Assembly: GCA_945861885.1 (NCBI GenBank)
Contig: CAMAVR010000028.1
Coordinates: forward strand, 1 to 43,010
Length of the DNA: 43,010 nucleotides
Direction of reading: 5' to 3'
Source: Nannocystis exedens
GTDB lineage: Bacteria; Myxococcota_A; Polyangia; Polyangiales; Polyangiaceae
The notes below the pieces were generated by a model. It had not been told where the DNA came from and searched no databases. It saw only the letters and a list, made by a program, of their open reading frames with translations. This document shows, one piece after another, positions 25,206-33,144 of the stretch; positions within the stretch are counted from its first letter, which is position 1, and every line of letters starts with the position of its first letter. A program made the translations under genes and the position numbers.

Positions 25206-27443
25206 TTACGGCACGCGTCGTATCGACGATATGTCCGCGCAGTCGTCTCCGTAGCCTTTTAGGAGCGACGCTAGTGTTGCGGCGACTGGCTGTAAGCTTG
25301 GGGTGATTCGCTCTAGGTCTTCGCTTCGCTGCAGCGCTGCGTTCGGCTCGTGTTTGGACACTGGGTGACCGTCGGCGTTGAGGAAGAAGAGTTGGCTTGC
25401 GCCGTGCGTGAGGTGTAGCGCGGCGTCTGGGTATTGAGTCGAATGAAACCACGGGCTCGTCGCCGCTCCGCCCATCGAGTGCCAACGCCACGCATGGGGG
25501 ATTTGCTTTACGCCGGGCGATTTCGAAAGAAGGCTTAGAACGAGCGACGGAATGTCGCTTGCTGAAAGTTGGAGCGTCGACAGCTCTTGATTCACTACGG
25601 CAATCTGATCGCGGAGTCGCTTTGGGTTCGGTGCGCGATCGATCCACTCGTCCGAGAGCGCAATCGCGAACGGAATGATCGCCAACGCTTCGTCGGTTTC
25701 AGATGAGCTTCCGTCCGCCATCGGCCATACGCACGCTTCGCCAACAGAATGGTCAGCGCTGAGAATGACGATCGACGAACCGAGCTGGTTTGTACGCGAT
25801 AGATGATCAAAAAAGCGGCGAACCGCGTCGTCGGTGTACGAGTGCGTCGTCAGGCGCCTAACATCATCGGGCGTCGCCGTGTTCGGCGTCGTGCGAACCG
25901 CTTCGCGTACCCGTTCTGCCACATCGGCCGGCAAGTCTTGCGGCGCTTGGAACGGCGAATGGTTCGACAGCGAAAGGAAAAATGCGTAACGCGATTCGGC
26001 CCCCACACTCCCCAATTGGGTCAGTCCGTGGTTGAAAAGAGCGATGTCCGATGCCGCGTTCCATTCACCTTTCGGCAAGTCGACCGGCAGTTGCCATTTC
26101 GCCGTGACATCGGCGACCCCGTGCAATCGAAAAAATTGCTCCATCCGGTCGAACGTGGCGTCACCCGCATAGAAAAAATGCGTCGAAAGCCCCGCGTCGC
26201 GAAGCACGTCCGGAAGGCAGCGCATCGGAACGTCGCTCAACTCGCGCGAAAAACTGAGGCTGTATGGCAAATTTCCGAGGCCGCACGTGAGCGCCGAGAT
26301 CGCTTGTGACGTGCGCACGCCCGACTGCCACATGTGCCGACTCGCGAGAATCGGCCCTCCCGTATCCGCTTGCCGATAAAGCGACGTAACAAACGGGGCA
26401 ATCCCTTCAGGTGCCTGCCGATTGATCGCGTGAATGTCATCGCCGCGAAACGTTTCGAGCGCCATTTGATAGACGGTAAACGGCGCTTTTCGGTTTTCAA
26501 AAAGAAGCTGAGACAGCCGCTCGAGCGACGCCAGCAATGCCGCGCCGCTCGCTTTTTTTGGAGCCGCTGGCGCAGAGGATTTCGCTCGAGTGTCATCAAA
26601 CGAAAATGGACGCGCGTATGGATGAGACGAACACGACGTGCTTCGACGCGGCGGCGGCAACCCGAGAAGAGCGGCCCCTTCGGCGACGCGATCGTCGGGC
26701 GATGGCGCGCTAAGGAGAATTCTGCGCGGCGAAAAAATCCCGCGCTTTGCTGCATCGGTCAGGCCGGCGAAAAAATCGGGGAACGGTTCGCCGACGGTCG
26801 ACTCCGCAATCGCATTCGGCGGAAGTGCGCTGACTCGACGCGTCGCAATCGACACCAGAAGAGCAATGACCAGATACCCCGCCACAGCAAACGGCTTTTG
26901 CGGGCGACGCGCTGTTCGCCTCCACACAGCGCGAAGCGCGATGAGAGCGACAACGGCAAAAACGATCCCGTACAAGTGGCGGCGATACGCGAAAATCCCG
27001 AGCGAACTGACAATAAAATCAGCGTCTGCACCGCTGAGAAGGTCGACCCAAACCGGGTATTCGCCACGTTGAATTCGAAATTCGGCGAACGACGTTGAAG
27101 CGAAGCAGACGAGAGCCGAAAAAACCATCGTCGCGCGTCGAGCGCGAGCGGAGGCCGTCCCCCATCGCCCCGCGGCGGCCGCAACAAAGGCGATGGCGAA
27201 TCCGAGCGGAATCACCCACGCCGCATCGCTGCAGATCGCTGTCGCAAGCCATGTCAAATTGACATGCCCCGACGGCATCTGATGCGCCGCGGCGGCAATC
27301 CGGCCCGGCGCAATCGCAACAAGTGAAGCAAACGCCACGAAAACGGCCGTGACGGCGCCATCGCCCCAGTAATAGGAGGAACGCGAACGAGCTGTATCAA
27401 AATGAGAATCACGCGTGCGGCGCGCGAAAAATGGGGGGTTCAC
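25206..27443 (-). CDS. LtaS-like membrane-anchored sulfatase/phosphoglycerol transferase
   Basis: A 745-residue protein with about five N-terminal membrane helices (residues 30-210) and an extracytoplasmic alkaline-phosphatase-fold domain. Conserved elements are SGVRTSQAISALTCGLGNLP (Thr of RTSQ is the likely nucleophile), FFLSLSNHSPFQAP, and SSIVILSADHSVG (metal-binding Asp-His), as in LtaS, OpgB and related enzymes. In Gram-negative bacteria such enzymes decorate glucans or lipids with phosphoglycerol or phosphoethanolamine. The substrate is not determined. The frame starts at GTG 27443, without a good ribosome-binding site, so the true start may be slightly downstream. Convergent with rnr. 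Confidence 0.8.
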   Translation of the reverse strand: MNPPFFARRTRDSHFDTARSRSSYYWGDGAVTAVFVAFASLVAIAPGRIAAAAHQMPSGHVNLTWLATAICSDAAWVIPLGFAIAFVAAAAGRWGTASARARRATMVFSALVCFASTSFAEFRIQRGEYPVWVDLLSGADADFIVSSLGIFAYRRHLYGIVFAVVALIALRAVWRRTARRPQKPFAVAGYLVIALLVSIATRRVSALPPNAIAESTVGEPFPDFFAGLTDAAKRGIFSPRRILLSAPSPDDRVAEGAALLGLPPPRRSTSCSSHPYARPFSFDDTRAKSSAPAAPKKASGAALLASLERLSQLLFENRKAPFTVYQMALETFRGDDIHAINRQAPEGIAPFVTSLYRQADTGGPILASRHMWQSGVRTSQAISALTCGLGNLPYSLSFSRELSDVPMRCLPDVLRDAGLSTHFFYAGDATFDRMEQFFRLHGVADVTAKWQLPVDLPKGEWNAASDIALFNHGLTQLGSVGAESRYAFFLSLSNHSPFQAPQDLPADVAERVREAVRTTPNTATPDDVRRLTTHSYTDDAVRRFFDHLSRTNQLGSSIVILSADHSVGEACVWPMADGSSSETDEALAIIPFAIALSDEWIDRAPNPKRLRDQIAVVNQELSTLQLSASDIPSLVLSLLSKSPGVKQIPHAWRWHSMGGAATSPWFHSTQYPDAALHLTHGASQLFFLNADGHPVSKHEPNAALQRSEDLERITPSLQPVAATLASLLKGYGDDCADISSIRRVP

Positions 27444-27515
27444 TGGTAGGATATAGTGTGCAAAGGGGCTTTCGGCAAACCAGCCAGAACTGGACGGGGC
27501 CGGCGCCGCCCCCGA

Positions 27516-28481
27516 TTAAAACGCGATGCCATGCCGCACGTCGCCCGATTGGTGCTTGGCCAGCTGTTCGACAAGCTCGGCAACCTCTTCGGAATCTTCT
27601 TGGGGGATTTTTATTTCGTAGTGGACGTACAGGTCGCCCACCTCTTTCCCTTTTTTTGCGACACCTTTCCCCTTCAGGCGCATGACGCTTCCGCCTTGGG
27701 TTCGTGGCGGCACTTTTAGCGTTACGTCGCCGTCGGGCGTTGGCACTTTGATTTTTGCCCCTTGATAGGCTTCAGCGATCGTTATCGGAACGTCTAAATG
27801 AAGGTGATCGCCCTCGCGGCGAAAAAATTTGTGCGGCTGCACGTGGATGTCGAGGAGCAGATCGCCGCTTGGACCGCCGTTTGGCGACGGGCCGCCGTGC
27901 CCACGAATGCGCAAGCGACTCCCATCGTGGGCGCCCGCCGGGACGCGCACCGTAACCGGAGCTCCACCCCCTTGCTGCTGAAGCTCGAGCGTTGTTCCCC
28001 GCACCGACGAGACGAAATCGATCGTCACTTCGGCGTGGGCATCGCCGCCGCGTGCTGCCGGCCCGCGCCTCTGCTGCCCGCCACCGAACATGTCGCCGAA
28101 CAGATCGCTAAAGCCGCCGCGCCCTTGCGCCTGACCGCTGAACAGGTCTTCTAAATTCACCGTCTCGCCATCGCCACCCCACGACGTGCGCCCGCCTCGC
28201 CCGCCCTGCCGCCCGCTCCACTGTTTGTACTGACGCGCCTGGTTTGCGTCGAACCCTTCGCGCAGGCCGTCTTCGCCGAACTCGTCGTACAGCTTTCGCT
28301 TGTTCGGATCTGACAGGACATTAAATGCGTTGTTTACAGCTTTAAATCGCGCCTCTTTTTTCTTGTCGTTGGCAGTTCGATCGGGGTGAAGATCTTTCGC
28401 CAACTTGCGAAAAGTCTTCTTGATGGTGGCAAGGTCGGCCGTTTTCGATACGCCGAGGACGCTATACAAATCTTCAGACAT
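27516..28481 (-). CDS. DnaJ/CbpA-type Hsp40 co-chaperone, no zinc finger
   Basis: Stimulates DnaK ATPase and delivers unfolded clients. The 321-residue protein has a J domain with HPD at residues 32-34 (LYSVLGVSKTADLATIKKTFRKLA). A Gly-rich linker follows (QGGRGGRTSWGG, GGFSDLFGDMFGGGQQRRG). Two C-terminal client-binding beta domains contain VTVRVPAGAHDGSRLRIRGHG and VTLKVPPRTQGGSVMRLKGKGV. The four CXXCXGXG repeats of true DnaJ are absent, so it is of the CbpA (type II) class. It lies 48 bases after a small lipoprotein gene in the same direction, with a weak ribosome-binding site. Confidence 0.93.
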   Translation of the reverse strand: MSEDLYSVLGVSKTADLATIKKTFRKLAKDLHPDRTANDKKKEARFKAVNNAFNVLSDPNKRKLYDEFGEDGLREGFDANQARQYKQWSGRQGGRGGRTSWGGDGETVNLEDLFSGQAQGRGGFSDLFGDMFGGGQQRRGPAARGGDAHAEVTIDFVSSVRGTTLELQQQGGGAPVTVRVPAGAHDGSRLRIRGHGGPSPNGGPSGDLLLDIHVQPHKFFRREGDHLHLDVPITIAEAYQGAKIKVPTPDGDVTLKVPPRTQGGSVMRLKGKGVAKKGKEVGDLYVHYEIKIPQEDSEEVAELVEQLAKHQSGDVRHGIAF

Positions 28482-28529
28482 GGGTGGTGGAAAGCTAATT
28501 CGCTACTGGCCCTCTCGCAACGGTCACGG

Positions 28530-28982
28530 CTACGGAAGGTGCGGTTCGACGTGCCATTTGCCCGCTTCGCGCACACAACGAACGACCGCTCGCTCGCCTG
28601 GCTCGACCCCGGTCACAAGGACTTCGGCAAGCTCGCCATTCTTTGTCGCGCGCATCGATTTCACGTGAAAGCGCGGCAAAAACCAGCCGCCCGCGAGCAT
28701 TTCGTAGGGGGCAACGCGCCGCCCTTCGACCGTGGTCGCCCGCTGCGCCCGTTCGGCCAAACTCGCTCGCGCGGCTGGCCCGAGCATCGCTACGGCATCT
28801 CGGAGCGCCTGCTTGTCGTCGCCCGCCGCTGCCATTTTTTCGACCCAGGCTGTCACAACCGCGACCGGCTGCGTTTCGTCGACCGGTTGAGCGCACGACG
28901 GCAGGATCAACGCGCACGCAAGAGAGAGCGTCGCAAAACTATTAAAAAAAACGGGGGAACGATTACCCTGCGCGGCGTGCAC
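28530..28982 (-). CDS. Small lipoprotein, unknown
   Basis: A 150-residue exported protein. The hydrophobic signal FFNSFATLSLACALILPSC ends in a lipobox LPSC, followed by AQPVDETQPV. The mature part is helical (VVTAWVEKMAAAGDDKQALRDAVAMLGPAARASLAERA). It then has a small beta region (PRFHVKSMRATKNGELAEVLVTG, ERAVVRCVREAGKWHVEPHLP), reminiscent of ketosteroid-isomerase-like or DUF4878-type domains. The only usable start near the signal is GTG 28982, with AAAGG upstream. The longer open frame is an antisense shadow of the methyltransferase gene. Its start abuts the methyltransferase start in opposite orientation. Confidence 0.6.
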   Translation of the reverse strand: MHAAQGNRSPVFFNSFATLSLACALILPSCAQPVDETQPVAVVTAWVEKMAAAGDDKQALRDAVAMLGPAARASLAERAQRATTVEGRRVAPYEMLAGGWFLPRFHVKSMRATKNGELAEVLVTGVEPGERAVVRCVREAGKWHVEPHLP

Positions 28983-29894
28983 ATCACACCTTTGCTGCCG
29001 CTCGCGAAAATTGCTTTTCGCGATTGCACGCTGATTCATTCCGACAATCTTGAAGCGCTGACGCATCTGCGTGCTGAGTATCACGAGAAAGCGACGCTCG
29101 CGTACATCGACCCGCCCTTTTTTACGAATCGCGCGCATGAGACAAAGCCGACACTGCGGCGCGCGACGGTGGCGACGACCGCGTTTGACGACCGCTGGGA
29201 GAGCCAGGAGAGCTATCTTGAGGCGCTTCGGCTGCGCATCGTAGCGCTTCGCGAACTCGTCGCGCCGCACGGCTCGGTCGTCGTGCATGTCGACCCGCGC
29301 ACCAGTCACTACGTGAAAGTGATGTGCGATGCGATTTTTGGGCGCGAGTGCTTTGCGAGCGAAATCATCTGGCGGTACCGGCGGTGGCCCTCTCGCACGG
29401 CGAATTTCCAGCGCGTTCACGATGTTCTCTTGCGCTACCGAAAAGATGCGAGCGTCGCGCCGCGCTGGAACACGCTGTACGAGCCGCTCGCCGCCTCAAC
29501 GCTTCGCCAGTGGGGGACAAAAAAACAGCGCGCGGTGTTCGACGGCGCGGGGAGGCGACTGCGCACGTCCCTAACCGATGAAGCGTCGGCCGGCGTGCCG
29601 ATGGGCGACGTATGGGAAATCGGCGTGATTGCGCCGCTCGCCCGTGAACGAACCGGCTATCCGACGCAAAAGCCGGAAGCGCTCCTCGAACGCCTCATGC
29701 TCTCGCTAAGCGACCCGGGCGACCTGGTCATCGATGCCTACGCAGGAAGCGGGACAACGCTCGCCGTCGCGATGCGGCTCGGAAGGCACGCGCTAGGCAT
29801 CGACAGCAGCGAAACGGCGATCGCCACGGCCCGCGAGCGCCTCAAGAAGATCACATCCACCGACCAGCAGGGGGATGAACGACTTCCGATTTAA
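28977..29894 (+). CDS. Orphan site-specific DNA methyltransferase (beta class, N6-adenine/N4-cytosine)
   Basis: AdoMet-dependent DNA methyltransferase of 305 residues. Motif IV is IDPPF (Asp45-Phe48) and lies before motif I, DAYAGSGTT (from Asp253); this order defines the beta class of type II/III enzymes. YPTQKPEALLERLMLSLSDPGDLVIDAY is the conserved motif X to I region, and VVVHVDPRTSHYVKVMCDAIFG the segment after the catalytic loop. No restriction endonuclease gene is nearby, so it is probably a regulatory or epigenetic methylase, or a relic of a restriction system. Start at GTG 28977 is by elimination; the frame is open to 28386 but the upstream part is antisense to the lipoprotein and dnaJ genes. 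Confidence 0.85.
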   Translation: MHITPLLPLAKIAFRDCTLIHSDNLEALTHLRAEYHEKATLAYIDPPFFTNRAHETKPTLRRATVATTAFDDRWESQESYLEALRLRIVALRELVAPHGSVVVHVDPRTSHYVKVMCDAIFGRECFASEIIWRYRRWPSRTANFQRVHDVLLRYRKDASVAPRWNTLYEPLAASTLRQWGTKKQRAVFDGAGRRLRTSLTDEASAGVPMGDVWEIGVIAPLARERTGYPTQKPEALLERLMLSLSDPGDLVIDAYAGSGTTLAVAMRLGRHALGIDSSETAIATARERLKKITSTDQQGDERLPI

Positions 29895-29919
29895 CTTTCC
29901 GCCTATCGCGACCTGCAGG

Positions 29920-29936
29920 ACACTTGTTTCAAGTGT
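29920..29936. promoter_or_regulatory. Perfect 7-bp inverted repeat, possible operator
   Basis: ACACTTG-TTT-CAAGTGT lies 50 bases before the small lipoprotein gene and 26 bases after the methyltransferase stop. Without a T tract it is unlikely to be a terminator. Its symmetry fits a dimeric regulator's site. Confidence 0.35.
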
Positions 29937-29985
29937 GAAAAGCGCGCGTCGGGGGGGCCCTGCCGGGCGAATCGAAAGGGATCGT

Positions 29986-30147
29986 ATGCGAATCGGATCA
30001 ACTGTCGTCTTGTTGGGAGTCATCGCCGCAATCGCTGCCATCGCCGCGTGCGCTAAGTCGTCCTATACAATGCCATCAGATGTTGGGCACAGCGGCGCTC
30101 CGCTCCGCGCACCGACGAATTCAGTCGACGCCGGCCCGCGCAAATAG
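29986..30147 (+). CDS. Very small lipoprotein, unknown
   Basis: A 53-residue peptide with a clear signal (MRIGSTVVLLGVIAAIAAIAAC) and lipobox IAAC at Cys22. The mature part is only about 32 residues (AKSSYTMPSDVGHSGAPLRAP and a short tail). AAAGGGA precedes the ATG at five bases, supporting this start over the longer open frame. Many Gram-negative genomes have such short lipoproteins with unknown roles. Convergent with glmS, six bases between stops. Confidence 0.6.
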   Translation: MRIGSTVVLLGVIAAIAAIAACAKSSYTMPSDVGHSGAPLRAPTNSVDAGPRK

Positions 30148-30153
30148 CTGCCG

Positions 30154-32022
30154 CTACTCGACAGTCACTGTTTTCGCCAAATTGCGCGGCTGATCGACGT
30201 CGGTCCCTTTTAAGTCGGCCATATAGTACGCGATGAGCTGCATCGGTATCACCGTGAGCAGCGGGAGCACTTCTGGGATCGCCTCGGGGATTTCGATCAC
30301 CGATTCGTTGCCGGCTACCCCACCTGCATAGCCATCGCCGCCGACAATCCTTCGCACTTCGGTGTCGCCGGCGGTGCATACCGCAATCACATCCCCCTCG
30401 CGCGCGCGAACCTCCTGCATGTTCGACAATACTTTCTCGTAGTGCGCATCGCGCGGACAGATGACGACGACCGGCATCTCGGCGTCGATCAGCGCGATCG
30501 GCCCGTGCTTCATCTCGCCGGCCGCGTACCCCTCGGCGTGCACGTACGAAATTTCTTTTACTTTTAGCGCCCCTTCGAGCGCTATCGGATAGCCGGTTCC
30601 TCGGCCTAAAAAGAGCATATTTTGCGCTTTAATGTACCGTTTTGCGATCTCTTTCACGAGGTCGGCGTCGGAGAGCACTTGGCGCATTTGCACCGGCACG
30701 TGCGACAGCGCATCGACAATGCGGTGGCTGGCTTCATCGCTCAGCGCACCGCGCCTTTTTCCGAGATAGACCGCGAGCATCAGCAGCGCTGCCAATTGCG
30801 TCGTAAAACACTTCGTCGAAGCGACACCGATTTCTGGCCCCGCGTGCGTGTAGAGCGATGCATCGGCAATGCGCGGGATAGCACTGTCGAGCACGTTCGC
30901 TACTGCGAGCACCCTAGCGCCTTGCGCTTTGGCCGCTTTCACGGCAGCCAACGTATCTGCAGTTTCGCCGCTCTGACTCACCGCGACCACGAGGTCTGTC
31001 GGCGTGAACACCGGGTCGCGGTAGCGAACTTCGCTCCCGATTTCGAGCGTGGACGGGATGCGCGCGAGCTGCTCAACCCAGTATCTTCCGGCGCTCGCGG
31101 CATGCGCGCTTGTTCCGCACGCCACGAAATAGACGCGCGTGATGCTCTTCGCGATTTCAGGCGTCATCCCAATCTCTTCACCGACGATATCGCCGGAGCC
31201 GAGGTCGAGCCGACCGCGAAGCGTGTCTTCAAGCGCGCGGGGCTGCTCGAAGATCTCTTTCAACATAAAGTGCTTGTAGCCCCCCTTTTCGGCCTGCGTG
31301 ACCGACCAATCGATTCGCTTTGCGGCACGCTTGACCACCGCACCCGCGAGCGTCGTAACGCGCACCGACTCGCGCGTAAGAGTTGCCACTTCGCCATCTT
31401 CTAGGAACAGCACATCGCGCGTGTAGGCAAGAAGCGCGGCAATATCGCTCGCCGCGTACATTGCACCGCTGCCGAGGCCAATCACCATCGGCGCCTGATC
31501 TTTTGCGACGACAATTTCGCCGGGCGTCTTACGGCTTAGTACTGCGATCGCGTACGCGCCGTGAACGCGTTGAAGCGCGCCGCGCACCGCATCTTCGAGC
31601 GACCCCTTCTGCTGCTTCTGCGTCTCTTCGATCAGATGCGCGACAATCTCGGTATCGGTGTCGCTCGCAAACTTGACCCCTTTTGATTGAAGCTCTCGCC
31701 GAATCGCGGCGTGGTTTTCGATGATCCCGTTGTGAACCACCGCGATGTCGCCGGCAACATGCGGATGCGCATTCGCTTCACTCGGCCTCCCGTGCGTTGC
31801 CCAGCGCGTGTGACCGATGCCGGTCGTGCCTACAAGCGGATGTTTGCCGAGCTCTTTCTCAAGATTCGTCAGCTTTCCGACGGCGCGAATGACTTCGAGC
31901 CCCGACGACGTGTGGACGGCGAGCCCTGCCGAATCGTAGCCGCGATACTCTAACCGCCGAAGCCCATCCACCAATATCGGTGTGCACTGCTCCGCCCCAA
32001 CGTAGCCAACGATTCCGCACAT
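30154..32022 (-). CDS. glmS: Glutamine--fructose-6-phosphate aminotransferase
   Basis: Makes glucosamine-6-phosphate, the first step towards peptidoglycan and LPS amino sugars. The 622-residue protein starts MCGIVGYVG, with the N-terminal nucleophile Cys2 exposed after Met removal. The glutaminase domain has GIGHTRWATHG and GDIAVVHNGIIENH. Two SIS isomerase domains follow (CGTSAHAASAGRYW, VSQSGETADTL), and the C terminus is the usual PRNLAKTVTVE. GGAGG precedes the ATG. It follows the isopropylmalate-dehydrogenase-family gene by 15 bases. No glmS ribozyme-like sequence was noticed in that short gap. Confidence 0.97.
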   Translation of the reverse strand: MCGIVGYVGAEQCTPILVDGLRRLEYRGYDSAGLAVHTSSGLEVIRAVGKLTNLEKELGKHPLVGTTGIGHTRWATHGRPSEANAHPHVAGDIAVVHNGIIENHAAIRRELQSKGVKFASDTDTEIVAHLIEETQKQQKGSLEDAVRGALQRVHGAYAIAVLSRKTPGEIVVAKDQAPMVIGLGSGAMYAASDIAALLAYTRDVLFLEDGEVATLTRESVRVTTLAGAVVKRAAKRIDWSVTQAEKGGYKHFMLKEIFEQPRALEDTLRGRLDLGSGDIVGEEIGMTPEIAKSITRVYFVACGTSAHAASAGRYWVEQLARIPSTLEIGSEVRYRDPVFTPTDLVVAVSQSGETADTLAAVKAAKAQGARVLAVANVLDSAIPRIADASLYTHAGPEIGVASTKCFTTQLAALLMLAVYLGKRRGALSDEASHRIVDALSHVPVQMRQVLSDADLVKEIAKRYIKAQNMLFLGRGTGYPIALEGALKVKEISYVHAEGYAAGEMKHGPIALIDAEMPVVVICPRDAHYEKVLSNMQEVRAREGDVIAVCTAGDTEVRRIVGGDGYAGGVAGNESVIEIPEAIPEVLPLLTVIPMQLIAYYMADLKGTDVDQPRNLAKTVTVE

Positions 32023-32037
32023 CGATTGCCTCCGGTG

Positions 32038-33120
32038 TTACCGATCAAACGCGTGACCAAGCTCACCGAGCACCCACTCGGATACCGCCCGCGTCCCCAT
32101 CGTGCCACCGACATCCGGCGTGCACTTTTTCTCTTCGATCGCTCGCACTACCAGTGATTCTAGCCGCTTTTCTTCGTCCGGCATCCCAATGTGACTCAGC
32201 AGCATTCCCACACTGAGCACGGTGGCAAAAGGGTTTGCTAGGTCTCTTCCGGCCAATGGAGGTGCTGAACCGTGCACCGGCTCAAACATCGCCACGCGCG
32301 ACGGCTCTGACGCGTGCAAGTTCGCGCTTGCCGCCATCCCCAAACCACCTTGAAACGCAGCGCCCAAGTCCGAGAGGATATCGCCGAACAAATTGCATGC
32401 AACGACAAGCTCGAATTGCGACGGGTTTTGTACCATCGCAGTTGCCATTGCATCGACGTACATGTGCTTCGCGGTGATCTCTTTGTACTCGCTCGCAACC
32501 TCGAAAAAACAGCGGTACCAGAGCTCATGCGCATCGCGCATCGCGTTTGACTTGTCGGCCATGTGGATCGACTTTCGCCCATTAGCGCGCGCGTATTCGA
32601 AGCCGGCGCGGATGAGTCGCTCGACCCCCCGACGCGTGTTCACATCTTCGTTGATCGCGATTTCGTCTGGCGTACCGCGACGCACTTGACCGCCGACACC
32701 GACGTAAATTCCTTCGGTGTTTTCGCGAAAAATCACCATATTGACATCGCGTGCCGAGCGATCGCGAAGCGGAACGAGGCGATCGGCAAGCGCCCTAATC
32801 GGGCGCACGTTCGCGTAAAGATCGAGGCCAAAGCGGAGCCCAAATAAGATGTCGCGCGCGTACCGGTTGTCAGGCACGCGCGGATCACCAAGAGCTCCAA
32901 GAAGAACCGCCGACGCTTCGTTTTTGACGCGAGCGGCGGTCTCTTCCGGATAGGTCACGCCGTCGCGAAGAAACCGATCGGCGCCGAGATCGAGCTCCCA
33001 CAACTGGAGATTTGCGCCGCGCTTGTCTCGATAAAATTCGAGGATTTGCCGACCAAGGCGAACAACCTCTGGGCCGATACCATCACCCGGGATGATACCG
33101 ATGAGCTTCTGACGGTGCAT
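32038..33120 (-). CDS. Isocitrate/isopropylmalate dehydrogenase family enzyme
   Basis: NAD-dependent decarboxylating dehydrogenase of 360 residues. Family features: GIIPGDGIGPEVV at the N terminus, LYANVRPIR, NMVIFRENTEGIYVGVGG, KSIHMADKSNAMRDAHELW and the metal-binding NLFGDILSDLGAAFQGGLGMAASAN. EPVHGSAPPLAGRDLANPFA is the NAD site. It resembles LeuB and tartrate/isocitrate dehydrogenases about equally; no leuA, leuC or leuD gene is nearby, so the substrate is left open. Central gene of ald / this gene / glmS, with gaps of 24 and 15 bases. Confidence 0.9.
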   Translation of the reverse strand: MHRQKLIGIIPGDGIGPEVVRLGRQILEFYRDKRGANLQLWELDLGADRFLRDGVTYPEETAARVKNEASAVLLGALGDPRVPDNRYARDILFGLRFGLDLYANVRPIRALADRLVPLRDRSARDVNMVIFRENTEGIYVGVGGQVRRGTPDEIAINEDVNTRRGVERLIRAGFEYARANGRKSIHMADKSNAMRDAHELWYRCFFEVASEYKEITAKHMYVDAMATAMVQNPSQFELVVACNLFGDILSDLGAAFQGGLGMAASANLHASEPSRVAMFEPVHGSAPPLAGRDLANPFATVLSVGMLLSHIGMPDEEKRLESLVVRAIEEKKCTPDVGGTMGTRAVSEWVLGELGHAFDR

Positions 33121-33144
33121 TCAATAGCCTCGAAAAATGAGCAC

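Noticed and set aside
26334..27098. 254-residue plus-strand open frame
   Set aside because: Antisense to the LtaS-like gene, extremely Arg-rich.
28386..28976. Upstream extension of the methyltransferase frame
   Set aside because: Antisense to the dnaJ-like and lipoprotein genes; conserved methyltransferase sequence begins only after 28977.
28983..29420. Long upstream extension of the small lipoprotein gene on the minus strand
   Set aside because: It is antisense to the methyltransferase motifs and would bury the signal peptide inside the protein.
30622..31404. 260-residue plus-strand open frame within glmS
   Set aside because: Complete antisense overlap with the highly conserved glmS gene.
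32023..32037. Possible glmS ribozyme upstream of glmS
   Set aside because: Only 15 bases separate glmS from the preceding gene, and no ribozyme core was recognised.
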